From assembly GCA_963971575.1 (NCBI GenBank), contig OZ020615.1:63559379-63623378 (forward strand): 64,000 nucleotides of DNA, given 5' to 3'. Below are positions 33,214-43,675 of the stretch, one piece after another. Under the pieces are notes generated by a model. The model ran no database searches, had not been told where the DNA came from, and saw only the letters and a program-made list of their open reading frames with translations. The translations under genes and the position numbers were made by a program. Each line of letters begins with the position of its first letter. Position 1 is the stretch's first letter. Source of the DNA: Liopterus haemorrhoidalis (Eukaryota > Arthropoda > Insecta > Coleoptera > Dytiscidae).

Positions 33214-34583
33214 ATGGATATTACTCGTGAAGGTTTTCGTTTGAATTTTACGATTTTAATAAAGGCCTAACTCAACAACAATGCATAGATTCGTTTCGTT
33301 CAACTTTGGTAATGAAGAACTATCAGAAAAGACTGTTTACAATTGGTTTGCAGAATTTCGTCGTGGTCGTGCGTCCGTCAGTGATGAATCTCGTGAAGGT
33401 CGACCAAAATCGGTTGTGATTAAAAAAGACATCGATGCTGTGCGTAAAATGATTGAAGAAAATCGGCATGTGACTTACCGTGAGATAGAGACATCCTTTG
33501 GCATATCTCGGACTGAAATATATTCGATTTTGCATGAACATTTAGCTGTAGAAAAAATCTGTTCCCGATGGATTCCGCATAATTTGACTGAAGTTCAAAA
33601 AAAGGTGTTGATTGGTGTAAGGGAATGCTAAAAAAAATTCAACCTATGCACTGCAAAATCCGCATACAACATCGTTACAGGTGACGAAACTTGGATTTAT
33701 TCATATGAACCGGATACTAAGCAACAATCCACTGGGTCTTCCAAGATGAACCGAAACCCACAAAAGTTGTTCGTTCACGAAGCACTTCTGAGAAAATCGC
33801 TTGTTTCTTCGGTTGTACTGAACATGTTGCAACCATTCCTTTAGAGCAGTGGTTCCCAACCGGGGGTGCGGGAAATCATTTTTAGGGGTGCGAGACGATT
33901 TATAGAAATTTATAAAATTTATATAAAGAATCTGGTTTATTTAAATTTAAAATTTTTTTAACGCTCGAATCTTCATTTTGACGTGTGACGTTATCAGAAT
34001 TTTGAGCGCATCTAGTTTCTAGATCAATTTTAAAGAAATATTCATGCGATTTCCTTTTTTTTGCTCTCCACTTTTCATATTGATCAATTTGACATATAAA
34101 TATGACTCAACTGAAAAGATCTGAACACATTTTTTATGGGGGTGCGGGAGCTTATTTTCACATTCAAAGGGGTGCTCGCCACAAAAAAGGTTGGGAACCA
34201 CTGCTTTAGAGAATTGGAGAACAGTTAATGCTGAATGGTATGCAATAATTTGTTTGTCAGACGTAATCGACAAAATCAGGAAAAACATAGCATCATTCTT
34301 CATCATGACAATGCAAGCTCCCACACAGCACGTCAAACAATTGATTATTTGAAGGAGAAAAACATTGAATTAATGTCAGGTGAATACAGGCAATGGCCCG
34401 TATTCACCTGATTTATCCCCTAGCAACTTTTATTTTTCCAAAACGTCAACTCAAGAACCTGTTGAAGCCTTCGAAAACCATGATTTTGAGATAACTTCAG
34501 AGTGGAAAAAATGTTTCGAGAATTGGTTTGAACGCATGCAAAAGTGTATAAATCTTAAAGGCGAATATTTTCAAAAGCAATAA
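33214..34583 (+). pseudogene. Mariner transposase (DD34D), nearly full length but broken
   Basis: ATG at 33214 (MDITREGFRLNF). The longest open stretch, 33281-33631, reads NEELSEKTVYNWFAEFRRGR, GRPKSV and YREIETSFGI (two helix-turn-helix regions and the GRP motif). Later frames give VTGDETWIYSYEPDTK (first Asp), ILHHDNASSHTARQTIDYL (second Asp), YSPDLSPSNF, where the third catalytic Asp is replaced by Asn, and a C-terminal EAFENHDFEI. It is split by a hAT MITE and has a foldback lesion at 34376-34411. Terminal repeats were not identified. Confidence 0.87.
33847..34203. mobile_element. hAT MITE, 357 bp
   Basis: Ends CAGTGGTTCCCAACC and GGTTGGGAACCACTG, flanked by the 8-bp duplication CTTTAGAG (33839-33846, 34204-34211). 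Removing it rejoins the mariner coding sequence. The interior is non-coding with two GGGGTGCG blocks near the ends. Confidence 0.95.
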
Positions 34584-35468
34584 AACAGTTTGTTCAAAAA
34601 AATCATACTTAGTTTTTGTAGATATGACACGGAATAAGGTACAGGATGGTAGGAGCAGATTCCTAAATTTTATTTGTACAGATTTAACAAATTCTCAGAG
34701 TCGAACGAGATGAACACCGCTCAAATTTGCTTAAATCGTACAGGTAGAGAATAATGAATTTTCTCAGTTATTATACTGTAATATATGAAATGTATGGGAG
34801 TAATGGTCGTTATAGAATTGTTATTAAATATCAAGTCGTTGAAAGGTATTTAGGTTTGAATGTTTGCTACGTGATATGCGTTACATCATTATATTGGCAA
34901 CACTGTACTGTGACACATGCCATTATGTAATCTATTAACAATTCAAAATTAAATGTCGCACACACGCCTTAGAAATTTACAAAAATATATCTATTACCCA
35001 TTAGAATATTAGTGCACAAATACAAAAAATACCACAGCAGAAATTTCATCTGTTAGAGAGTTGAAAAGATACTGTCTCAGAAACTGGTCTAATTTTTCTG
35101 AAGTTAAGTTATGGGCTGATGAGTGTGGTTACCATATACCTGTACGGTATGGTTCAGGTAACTGTTCTTCGCAGTTTCTAATGCAGTGGTCGGTCACTGT
35201 GGTACACAGGTCAATTTTTAATCGGGCACTGACCTCTCTAACCGTAATACGAATTACAGAACACATGTCATTCTTTCGCATGATCTATATCATTGCTTCA
35301 TGGCAGAACCAACAGAGACCATGTTTCATACCATTTCAGGTTAACTGAGAATATATATTTTAACTTATGGTACTATTCTTTAACAAATATATGGAATGTA
35401 AGCTCTGTAAGATGATATAGATTGGGGTTTATTAACATTTGCATAATACCATAATTTCAGTGCTTTTC
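34584..35468. other. No recognised feature
   Basis: An open frame of 95 codons at 35061-35348 and its opposite strand show no domain I recognise. Confidence 0.4.
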
Positions 35469-35846
35469 TTTTTACCAACCGCCAACATATATAAGGGAGG
35501 TATTGTGGTCATACCGATTTTGACATTTCGAGATTTCGATGGATCTCCACGAATTGAGGACCCTACATAACGTTTTGACCATTTTTAGCATGATGTCTGT
35601 CGGTCTATCTGTGCGTCCGTCCGTCTGTCTGTCTGTCTGTCTGTCTGTCTATGTACACGTGCAGGATTCGGCTAAAAGGATTTTTATGAAACTTCATACT
35701 TACATGTACGTTTCCATGGTCATGATAAATAATATCTCTGTTAGAAAATATTAGGCCAAGTTATTTCTACTCTGCTGCTAGAATGTATTTTATACAAGTA
35801 CTTTATGATGGCGGTCGGTCCTGTGGTGGCCACAGCTGATTTTTTA
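35469..35846 (+). mobile_element. Family B element with internal deletion (B4)
   Basis: 5' end TTTACCAACCGCCAACATAT, core, TCTG/TCCG array (about 35596-35650), then a direct jump from GAAACTTCATACTTA to the 3' end with GGCGGTCGGTCC and the hairpin CTGTGGTGGCCACAG. Both termini are present in 378 bp, so it is a compact model of the family. Confidence 0.8.
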
Positions 35847-35856
35847 TGGTTTTATA

Positions 35857-36414
35857 TTAGGTCGTCAAGGATGAAATTTGTAGAAAATCGCCAAATTTCG
35901 AACAGGTAACGTAAAAAAAAAAAAATAAATAAATAAAAACCTGGCTCATCGATCACAGCAGAAATATACTGCAACCAACTAGAAGAAATGATGCAAAAAC
36001 TTTAAAAAAAACAGCCTAGATTGATCAATAGATCGACTCCTATCTTATTGCATGATATCGCTAGACCACACACTGCACAAATGACTGTGACAAAACTACA
36101 GAAATTGGAGTTGGAACTTCTTCATCATCCTCAATACTCACCAGACCTAGCCCCCACTGACTACCACTTCTTCCGCAATTTGGACAACTTTTTAATAGGA
36201 AAACAGTTTAATTCCGACAATGCTGTAAAACTGGCCTTCCAGGAATTCATTGACTCTCATCCGCCTGGGTTTTATACCGCCTGAACAACCTGCCACTTAA
36301 ATGGCAAAAGTGTATAGAGGGTGCATACTTTGATGAATAAAATAATTCCTTATCTTTGTAAATTATTAACCAACTTTGCCTTTTCTTCTACAAATTTCAT
36401 CCTTGACGACCTAA
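35857..36414 (+). mobile_element. Mariner deletion derivative, 558 bp
   Basis: Inverted ends TTAGGTCGTCAAGGATGAAA, flanked by TA. It encodes ITAEIYCNQLEEMMQKL, stop, then NRSTPILLHDIARPHTAQM (second Asp; the usual D-N is D-I) and YSPDLAPTDYHFF (third Asp region), ending HPPGFYTA. It has lost the N-terminus and first Asp through a deletion joined at an A-run (35911-35923), as in 19956-21060. Confidence 0.88.
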
Positions 36415-36424
36415 TACAAGTAAA

Positions 36425-36545
36425 GACTTAAAAAAAGGTCGTCACTTCCAAAATACAAGAAGACCTAAAAAAAGTCCTCATTTCCAAAATACAAGTGAAG
36501 ACAAAAAAAATAACACAGGTCCTCAGCTTTTAAACTACAAGTGAT
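36425..36545 (-). repeat. Hairpin minisatellite units
   Basis: Three reversed units of the AAAAAAGGTCGTCACTTCC, AAAATACAAGTGA motif right after the mariner end. Confidence 0.55.
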
Positions 36546-36701
36546 GTCCAAAAACAAAGAAAAACATACGATGGCGCCTCTCATTAGGCTTCGCGCCCCT
36601 CATCAGACCTCGCGCCCCTGGTACTTTACCCGATGCCAGGGCGTTACTACGGCTCTCCCTCGTACATCAGGATCATCGCTACAGCTACGTACCCGAAAGT
36701 A

Positions 36702-37417
36702 CGAGGGCATATTGAAAACTAATGCCTCCATGGGCATAACTTTTAGAATGACGGGCCAGACCGTGTCAAAAGTTTACTATTTACCTTAAGTATCTGGACA
36801 TAAGTCCTCCTAGCGGAGATTCTCAGCGTCGCGTTTGCGCATGACAGTTCTAAACATGGCGGCCGGCATGGATGTGCGGTTAAAACATCGAGCTGTCATT
36901 GAATTTCTTACTACGGAGGGTGTAGCGCCCATTGATATCCATCGAAGGTTAAGTGCCTTCTACCGTGAGGCGTGTGTTGATGTGAGTACTGTTAGGAGGT
37001 GGTAAGGACTGTGAAAGACGCAAGTCCTGCTGAAACGGATGTCCATGATCGAGCACGCAGTGGCCGACCGGTGTCTGCACGTTTTATCTCATCCACCTTA
37101 TAGCCCAGATCTTGCGCCTTGTGACTTTTTCCTATTTCCAAAGCTAAGGGAACATCTCAAGGGCAAACGTTTCTCTTCGGATGCAGAGGTGCGGAAATGG
37201 TGCCGTGCGAAGTCTTCAGACTTTTTCCGTGACGGACTTGAAAAACTCGTACCACGTTGACGTAAATGTATTACTGTCAATGGTGATTATGTGGAAAAGT
37301 GAATATATCAGTACGTAGAGGACAGTTTATACTATTATTTCACATTTATATGTAAACCATATATCAATTAGTAATAAAGTTATAGCCATGGAGGTATTAG
37401 TTTTTAATATGCCCTCG
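36702..37417 (+). mobile_element. Mariner deletion derivative, 716 bp
   Basis: TA-flanked inverted ends CGAGGGCATATTGAAAACTA and, inverted, CGAGGGCATATTAAAAACTA. It encodes MAAGMDVRLKHRAVIEFLTT (ATG at 36855), a helix-turn-helix with VDVSTVRRW, and DVHDRARSGRPVSAR, then jumps to HPPYSPDLAPCDFFLFPKL (third Asp), KGKRFSSDAEV and VNGDYVEK. The first two Asp motifs are deleted. Its 3' end was later duplicated (37199-37784). Confidence 0.9.
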
Positions 37418-37784
37418 TAGTTTACCTTTCATTGGTCCAAACGGTTCCAATTTCTATGTAGAAACGTTAGAAAACTTCTCTTAAAAGCTGTGGTGCCGTG
37501 GGAAGTCTTCAGACTTTTTCCGTGACGGACTTGAAAAACTCGTACCACGTTGGCGTAAATGTATTACTGTCAATGGTGATTATGTGGAAAAGTGAATATA
37601 TCAGTACGTAGAGGACAGTTTATACTATTATTTCACATTTATATGTAAACCATATATCAATTAGTAATAAAGTTATAGCCATGGAGGTATTAGTTTTTAA
37701 TATGCCCTCGTAGTTTACCTTTCATTGGTCCAAACGGTTCCAATTTCTATGTAGAAACGTTAGAAAACTTCTCTTAAAAGCTGT
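37199..37784 (+). repeat. Recent tandem duplication, 293-bp period
   Basis: Two near-identical copies (about 37199-37491 and 37492-37784), each with the mariner 3' end plus about 75 bp of flank. Only a few substitutions were seen (GTGCGAAG/GTGGGAAG, GTTGACG/GTTGGCG). TGG occurs at the three junctions, a possible microhomology. Confidence 0.9.
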
Positions 37785-38360
37785 GGATTTTTTCATTATG
37801 TTTTCGTTATTAATTAAAAGGTCCTAAGTCCTGATCTGTATGAAGTGAAGAGCCCGATCATTTCCCGATGTATGTACGTGTTTTGTTATTCTTTGTGTTG
37901 CATTGAATGTTTAAATGTCCGTGGTTCAACAACCCGTCTAACCATCTTTGTCAATCCCGGTGAAGAGGCGATGGTTGCGTCTCATTCCCGCGACAACTGG
38001 ATAGCGTCAGATTGTCGCCCTCCCGCGCCGACATTATTCACCGAGTGAAGAGTTCCACCCCGCGCAACCACGGCCTCCGAACATCTCGGCTCTTCTCCGA
38101 CACTTACAGACTGGAATCTCGTTTAGTTCTCTACTCCTGGTCGGTACTCGGCTCGGTATACGGCTACGCTCTCAGAGTCAGATGCCGGCCAGATAGCATT
38201 CAGTTGTGATTCAGACCACCTCATCACTTATGTAGCTCATTGCCTTTACAACTGGTTTACCTTTCAAAAACTTATACAGACCGAATGCAACTAACTTAAG
38301 CCTATTAACAACACATGCAGTATCACAAGATTATTTCAAACTAGCTGGAGTACCCGCACT
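37785..38360. other. No gene; GC-richer patch 37970-38215
   Basis: More GC than its surroundings, with two overlapping short open frames of no recognisable domain. It could be a host exon, promoter or old LTR; nothing here decides. Confidence 0.35.
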
Positions 38361-38647
38361 CAGGGATGGGATTCAATTTGCTCAAAAACCGGTTCGCAGG
38401 GGTATTTGTTTAAAAACACAACATTTTCATAAAATTCAAAATAGTATATTTATTTAAATTAAACATTAAGATATGTAATTATTTTAAATATTACCAAATA
38501 GCCCTCTGGTATTCAGTCACTTCTACTTCCGTTTTTGTTTTTACACCAAGATCATCCGAACTGTGGTTGCTTCTTAACCAATTTAGCACTATCGGTACTG
38601 GATCCCAATCTATTAAAGGCAAACCATTCAAATTAATAACCATTATA

Positions 38648-39957
38648 CAAGGTGTCTCAAAAGAAATTTTATATTTATTTAGCTTACTGCGTGAACACAA
38701 CGTATCCGAGGGGCGCGGAGGTTATGTCAATCGGTATTCTGGCTCTTGGGAATGCAGTCGCTATGGAGCGTTTCTCGGGAGCAGACCGCGCGTTATGCGT
38801 GCGAGAGTTTTACAAAAACGGTGATTCGGCGACTGTAGCGCGTAGAAAATTCTGCAGTATTCGAGGTTTTCGCCACTTAAATAATGCGCCAAGCATTCCT
38901 CTCATTCGACATTGGGTTAAAAAGTTTGAAGAGACTGGTACAACGCTGGATAAATCAAAATCCGGGCGACCTAGGTCATCAAGAACGGTAGAAAACGTGG
39001 AGAATGTTAATCAGCCTGTTCGTGACAACCCGAACCTTTCAATTTGGAAGCGCACAAGTGCTTTAAATGTGCATAGATCATCATTACATCGCATTATGCA
39101 CAAAGACCTAAAGCTGCACCCCTACAAAATTCAATTGGTGCAAGAATTAAAGCCCCAAGATGCCAGTCAGAGGCTTAATTTCGTAAATCAGGTGATTGAG
39201 CGATTTTCAACGTTTACCAACATTTTGTTTTCGGATGAAGCTCATTTTCATCTTAATGGCCACGTAAATAAGCAGAACTGCCGCTACTGGAGTGCAAAGA
39301 ATCCGAAACGCAAACATCAGAAACCCCTACATTCGCCTAAAGTGACCGTATGGGCTGCAATGTCGGCACGAGGAATTATCGGCCCTTACTTTTTTGAAGA
39401 CGAAAGGGGGCGTGCAGTTACAGTGAATTCAGAGCGTTATGTGGAGATGTTAGACAACTTCTTGGTACCTGAACTGCAAAACTTTCCTGGCTATAACCAA
39501 AGAACATGGATCCAACAGGACGGAGCAACTTCACACACGTCCAATATGTCTCTGCCACGTGTTCGTGAAATTTTCTCAGGCAAATTGATCTCCCGGAGAG
39601 GTGACATAAATTGGCCTCCACGCAGTCCAGATTTAACCCCTATGGACTTTTTCCTATGGGGTTATCTTAAATCTAAAGTTTACGCCAATAAACCGACTTC
39701 ACTGGCGCATTTGAAAGAAAATATCCGTCACGAAATGGCAGCAATCCCTGAGTCCACCTGCCGAGACGTCATAAGTAATTTTACTGTTCGATTAAATGAG
39801 TGCCGAGAACGCGAGGGTCTACATTTAGACGATATTATTTTTAAGAAATAAATCCCCAAAAAGTGTATTTTAATAATTAATAAACATTTTTTCTATATAC
39901 GCCTTACTTTTTTTTTAATCGATCCACTAAATATAAAATTTCTTTTGAGACACCTTA
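38648..39957 (+). mobile_element. Intact DD41D mariner element, 1310 bp
   Basis: Ends CAAGGTGTCTCAAAAGAAAT and, inverted, TAAGGTGTCTCAAAAGAAAT, flanked by TA (38646-38647, 39958-39959). About 30 of the first 31 terminal bases match. It interrupts the hAT frame exactly at a TA. With an open transposase and near-identical ends it is the best candidate for a recently active element here. Confidence 0.94.
38763..39851 (+). CDS. Mariner-family transposase, DD41D, 362 aa
   Basis: Cut-and-paste transposase, presumed to bind the terminal repeats and cut at TA. I chose ATG 38763 (MERFSGADRALCVREF) because the upstream in-frame ATG at 38652 lies inside the terminal repeat. Residues about 10-60 form the first helix-turn-helix; SGRPRSSRT (about 70-78) is the GRPR hook; a second helix-turn-helix follows (HRSSLHRIMHKDLKLHP). 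Catalytic motifs: ILFSDEAHFHL (first Asp), WIQQDGATSHT (second Asp) and PPRSPDLTPMDFFLWGYLK (third Asp, in PMD). I count 41 residues between second and third Asp, placing it with rosa/Visitor-type DD41D elements. No stop or frameshift. Confidence 0.93.
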   Translation: MERFSGADRALCVREFYKNGDSATVARRKFCSIRGFRHLNNAPSIPLIRHWVKKFEETGTTLDKSKSGRPRSSRTVENVENVNQPVRDNPNLSIWKRTSALNVHRSSLHRIMHKDLKLHPYKIQLVQELKPQDASQRLNFVNQVIERFSTFTNILFSDEAHFHLNGHVNKQNCRYWSAKNPKRKHQKPLHSPKVTVWAAMSARGIIGPYFFEDERGRAVTVNSERYVEMLDNFLVPELQNFPGYNQRTWIQQDGATSHTSNMSLPRVREIFSGKLISRRGDINWPPRSPDLTPMDFFLWGYLKSKVYANKPTSLAHLKENIRHEMAAIPESTCRDVISNFTVRLNECREREGLHLDDIIFKK

Positions 39958-40164
39958 TATTACTTATATTTGAAACGATCAGTCTGTTTCATTTTTCTGT
40001 GCATATATTATTCATAAGGTTAAAGCCTCTTTCAGCTTCTGCTGAACTGACGGCTATGGTCATTCCCTGTATCTAAAGTATTTTAACAAGCGGTTCGCCG
40101 AACTTCAAATTTCTTAACAAACGATTCGAGCGAACCAGTGCGAACCGGGTGAATCCCATCACTG

Positions 40165-40749
40165 CCCGCTCTTCGTACGGTTTTTATAATGTATATTTTT
40201 ATTGTAACGTAAATTATAAGTGAAGATATTTAATTCCAAGTAGAACAGAAGCTAACCGAGCTCGTTAAATCTCAGTTTTGACTGGAGAAACAGAATTGTG
40301 AGGTAACTGCTTCAAGTCCTCATTGGTGATATTATTCGTATGAAAATAATATGTTAACAGTACTCCCATTTTCACTCTCGCCCTCTGACATCAGCGATTA
40401 GCCTTCTCATCAAGATTTTATTTTAAGGGTATCTCCCCGTAAATTACCAAATTTGATCCAATCGAAAAAGTATATACAACAAAAAAGATTTGTTTTCTTA
40501 TTTTAAACAATATTTGTTATATACGTTTTTGCTGTCAAGTCAATAAGGGAGATATTTCAAAAGTTTAGCTTTAGGATGTTCCCCTGTAACAAATTATCAG
40601 CTTTGTTTCATAATAACCATCTTAAATAAGGTAGAAGACAAAACTTTTTTTAACATATTTTTGGAGAAAACCTAAAAAAATGTTGATTAAAAAGAATTAA
40701 ATGTGATTGTTTATCCACGTATTATATTAATTTGATATCCCTCAAAATT
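40165..40749. other. No recognised feature
   Basis: AT-rich spacer between two hAT remnants. Confidence 0.4.
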
Positions 40750-41114
40750 TTCACGGCTAAAAAGAATTAAAAATGAATTAGGAACGACTATGTTACAAGA
40801 ACGACTTATTAATTTGTCAATTATGTGCATAGAAAGTGATATCCTACAAAAATTAGACTTTGAGGACATAATAGAAGATTTTACACAACAGAAATCCCGA
40901 AAGAAACCATCATCATTAACGTAAGTCCAATTCTCAAAATAGTAATCACTTCACTTATATTTGATTTGTATAAAGCTAACCATAATAACCAATAAAGTCA
41001 CTAAATAAAAGTACATACTCATGTTTTAATTCACATTTTTTTTTTTTTGATTTTCTAAAAGAGCCCCATACTCTGTGAGCTCAAGGGGCCCTGCTTGGCC
41101 TAAGACGGCCCTGG
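40750..41114 (+). pseudogene. hAT transposase C-terminal fragment with its 3' end
   Basis: 40753-40924 encodes RLKRIKNELGTTMLQERLIN, LSIMCIES and LDFEDIIEDFTQQKSRK, the classic hAT dimerisation tail. The element end follows: GGCCTAAGACGGCCCTG (41098-41114), the inverse of CAGGGCCGTCTTAGGCC. The same end appears as CAGGGCCGTCTTAGGCCATG at 51644. The rest of the element is absent. Confidence 0.82.
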
Positions 41115-41140
41115 TCATACCTACAAAACCCTAAAAAGCA
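41115..41140 (-). mobile_element. Family A 5' end stub
   Basis: TCATACCTACAAAACCCTAA is the reversed family A 5' subterminal repeat; it abuts the hAT end at 41114 with no other family A sequence. Confidence 0.6.
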
Positions 41141-42276
41141 CTTCCTACGTAAAACAGAAAAATAAATAAGTAAATAATAGAATTTTATTTATTTACTTAT
41201 TTATTATGAACAGAAAGTGTATATATTTACAATTGTGCTTAAATAATTTCTCCAATTATTAAATAATAAAAATAGTAATAATAATAAAAGTAATTACAGA
41301 TTGTAAAAAAAAATATTAAAGATTAAAAAGAAAAATACAGCATTGCATTATCATTTTTTTTTAATTATTATTTAAATTTTGAAATGTCCCCTAGTAAACA
41401 TAGTTTAGAAATTTAACACGAGGTGTTTTATATTAATATGAACATGTGGGTATAAAAAAAAGTATATTCTAAGATATAGGGGTGAACTTAATAGCTTATA
41501 TAGGGTGGTCTTCAAGTATCACTACACCACTCTTGTCACCCGCATTGAAACTAAATTCTGCTTATAAATTCAACAACTACATCTTCTTAAAATATTGTTT
41601 ATCAAACGATTTTTCAAAACAGAAACATCAAAATCAAACACTACTAAATTATAAGACATCTAACTGATTCCAAAAATAAATTTAAAATTTTTTCCATAAC
41701 ATTCAATTTATTTATTTATTTACAACAACTAAGGTTATTGGTATCCTTTAGCGTTGTTGGTATTTTATGTTTCATCCTTTGTGAATTCAAATATTTTATT
41801 TTATTTATAATTTTTAAAAAATTATTCGAAAAAAATTTGACAGTGCCCATAAAATTACATAATTTATATAAAAAATCCTTTTTTTGAACTCATTAAAAGT
41901 TCCGAATCCTTTTAAAAATAATAAAAAGAAGACAATTTAAGAAAGTCCTGTGGAAAACGATATAAATCTTGTTTTTAATTATTAGATATCTCTCTGGCCA
42001 TCTCTTGGTGTTTTCAAAAAGTCTTAAACCTCAGCTAATTATAAAGTTAAATAATTTATTACAAATTAAATTTAATTAAAAAAATTGATAAAAAAGTTTT
42101 GATGAAAAATTAAGAAAAATAATACTTTCAAAAAAAAAAATAAATAAATAACGTAAATTGCTATTGAGAAGTGACATTACCGGTGGCAGCGCTGTGGTGG
42201 AAGGAAATATAATGACGACAGTAGTACTTAGCTGTCAATTTGCACATAGCGGACAAGTTAATTTAAGTACAATACA
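41141..42276. other. No recognised feature
   Basis: Very AT-rich; the open frame at 41482-41667 looks like chance. Confidence 0.45.
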
Positions 42277-42515
42277 TTTTTACCGACCGCCAACATATAT
42301 AAGGGAGGTATTGTGATCATACCGATTTTGATATTTCGAGATTTCGATGGATCTCTACGAATTGAGGTCCCTACATAACGTTTTGACTATTTTTAGCATG
42401 ATGTCTGTCAGTCTGTCTGTCCGTCCGTCTGTCCGTCTGTCCATCTGTCCGTCTATCCATCTGTCCGTCTGTCTGTCTGTCCGTCTGTCCGTACTGCTGT
42501 GTCCCTTTCTAACAA
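42277..42515 (+). mobile_element. Family B 5' part (B5)
   Basis: TTTTTACCGACCGCCAAC, core and a mixed TCTG/TCCG/TCCA array (42405-42490). After the array the sequence changes to a transposase fragment on the opposite strand. The reversed terminus GTTGACGGTCGGTAAAAA lies at 43027-43044. Confidence 0.75.
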
Positions 42516-42874
42516 TTCTTGATGATTTTAAAATTTGTATGATCGAAACTTTTCTTTTTTTAAGAAGTTAACAGATCCAATACTGACACCAACGGTTTGT
42601 GCAATTGATCTTAAAGTATTTTGATTGTTTTCTTCCACTTGTAATAATTTTCCAACTACTTTTCTTCTGTAAGCACGTGGGATGTTGTTCTTTTTTTATA
42701 ATGTTTTGACTTAAGACATCCTTTGCGATGAAATTTATTAACTAGTCTTGAAATTGTAGAGGGATTTGGTATTGGTCGATCTGGATAAGTTGCACTAAAT
42801 ATAGCAGAAACTTCTCTTAAACTCATTTGGGAGTTATACCAAGTTATCATTATTTTTTCTTCATCTGTATACAT
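42500..42874 (-). pseudogene. Transposase N-terminal fragment (DUF4817-like helix-turn-helix)
   Basis: From ATG 42874: MYTDEEKIMITWYNSQMSLR, EVSAIFSATYPDRPIPNPST and ISRLVNKFHRKGCL form a helix-turn-helix like those at the N-terminus of DD41D-type mariners. After a frame shift at about 42656 it continues VVGKLLQVEENNQNTLRSIA, GVSIGSVNFL and HQELLERDTAVR, a second DNA-binding region. The catalytic domain is absent. The fragment runs straight into the family B microsatellite. Confidence 0.72.
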
Positions 42875-43044
42875 GTTGATTAATTTTTAAATCAGCAATG
42901 AGCAAAAGTATACACACTAATTGTCTATGTTGCAAATGAAAATGAACACGATTTATATTGCTGTCAAAAACTGTATCCACGGTAATGACATAGTACATGT
43001 TGCATTACAAAATAAATGTACTGTACGTTGACGGTCGGTAAAAA

Positions 43045-43506
43045 AAAAATAAAAAATTTAAAATTTCTCAAAAAAACTTTTTGTTTGGGGGTTGTCTTAT
43101 AATGTCTTGAGGTCCTTTAGGACCTCAAGGATATAAGTAAGACTTCTTCCTTTTGATAGTATTGAATTTTTGAAAATGTGTATAAAAATGTGTGTTTTGC
43201 ACGATTTAAAGTAAACGTGCTGTTTCGTCACGATGGTTCATGATGGCGCTAGAGGCTCTAAAGTCGGTTCCCACAACAGTATTCCTACGTTGACATCGTA
43301 AAGATACCATCATGGTACACCACTACCTTGTTTCACTTTTGACGCACTTGATAACACCCAGATCTTATCAACGATTTTATACCAGGAAGCGTCTTTAACC
43401 ACATCTCGAACAATTCTAAACAATTTAATTAAAGAAAAATCTCTAGACATACGTCCCTCTTATATATGAACTCAACAATTGGTTCCTGTTTAATATATTA
43501 TACTTA
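43045..43506. other. No gene; short perfect palindrome at 43108-43131
   Basis: CTTGAGGTCC with TTT... as its centre and AGGACCTCAAG form a perfect 24-bp palindrome. Nothing else recognised. Confidence 0.45.
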
Positions 43507-43675
43507 AATGCCTCTAACTAACTATATGATCTTTAGAACTTTGCAAAGTAATAGTCAAATCAATTTAAATATTAAAATAAATAATGAATATCTAAAATCA
43601 GAAAGAGAAACAAAATTTTTAGGCCTGTACATAGATGAACATTTAAGTTGGAAAGCCCACTGTCAAAAACTAAAA

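Larger units (their letters stand above)
38361..40164 (-). mobile_element. hAT deletion derivative interrupted by a mariner
   Basis: Ends CAGGGATGGGATTCA and TGAATCCCATCACTG, flanked by CCCGCACT and CCCGCTCT (7 of 8 match). The minus strand keeps the hAT dimerisation tail: VSSAEAERGFNLMNNICTEK, stop, NRLIVSNISN (about 40060-39960). Across the mariner it continues MVINLNGLPLIDWDPVPIVL and WLRSNHSSDD to about 38510. The catalytic part is missing, and the tail resembles ZBED/KIAA1586-like hAT proteins. Confidence 0.85.

Noticed and set aside
32694..33846. CAGTGTTTCTCAACC and the hAT MITE start at 33847 as two ends of one element
   Set aside because: They point in the same direction, and the 33847 element has its own partner end and 8-bp duplication.
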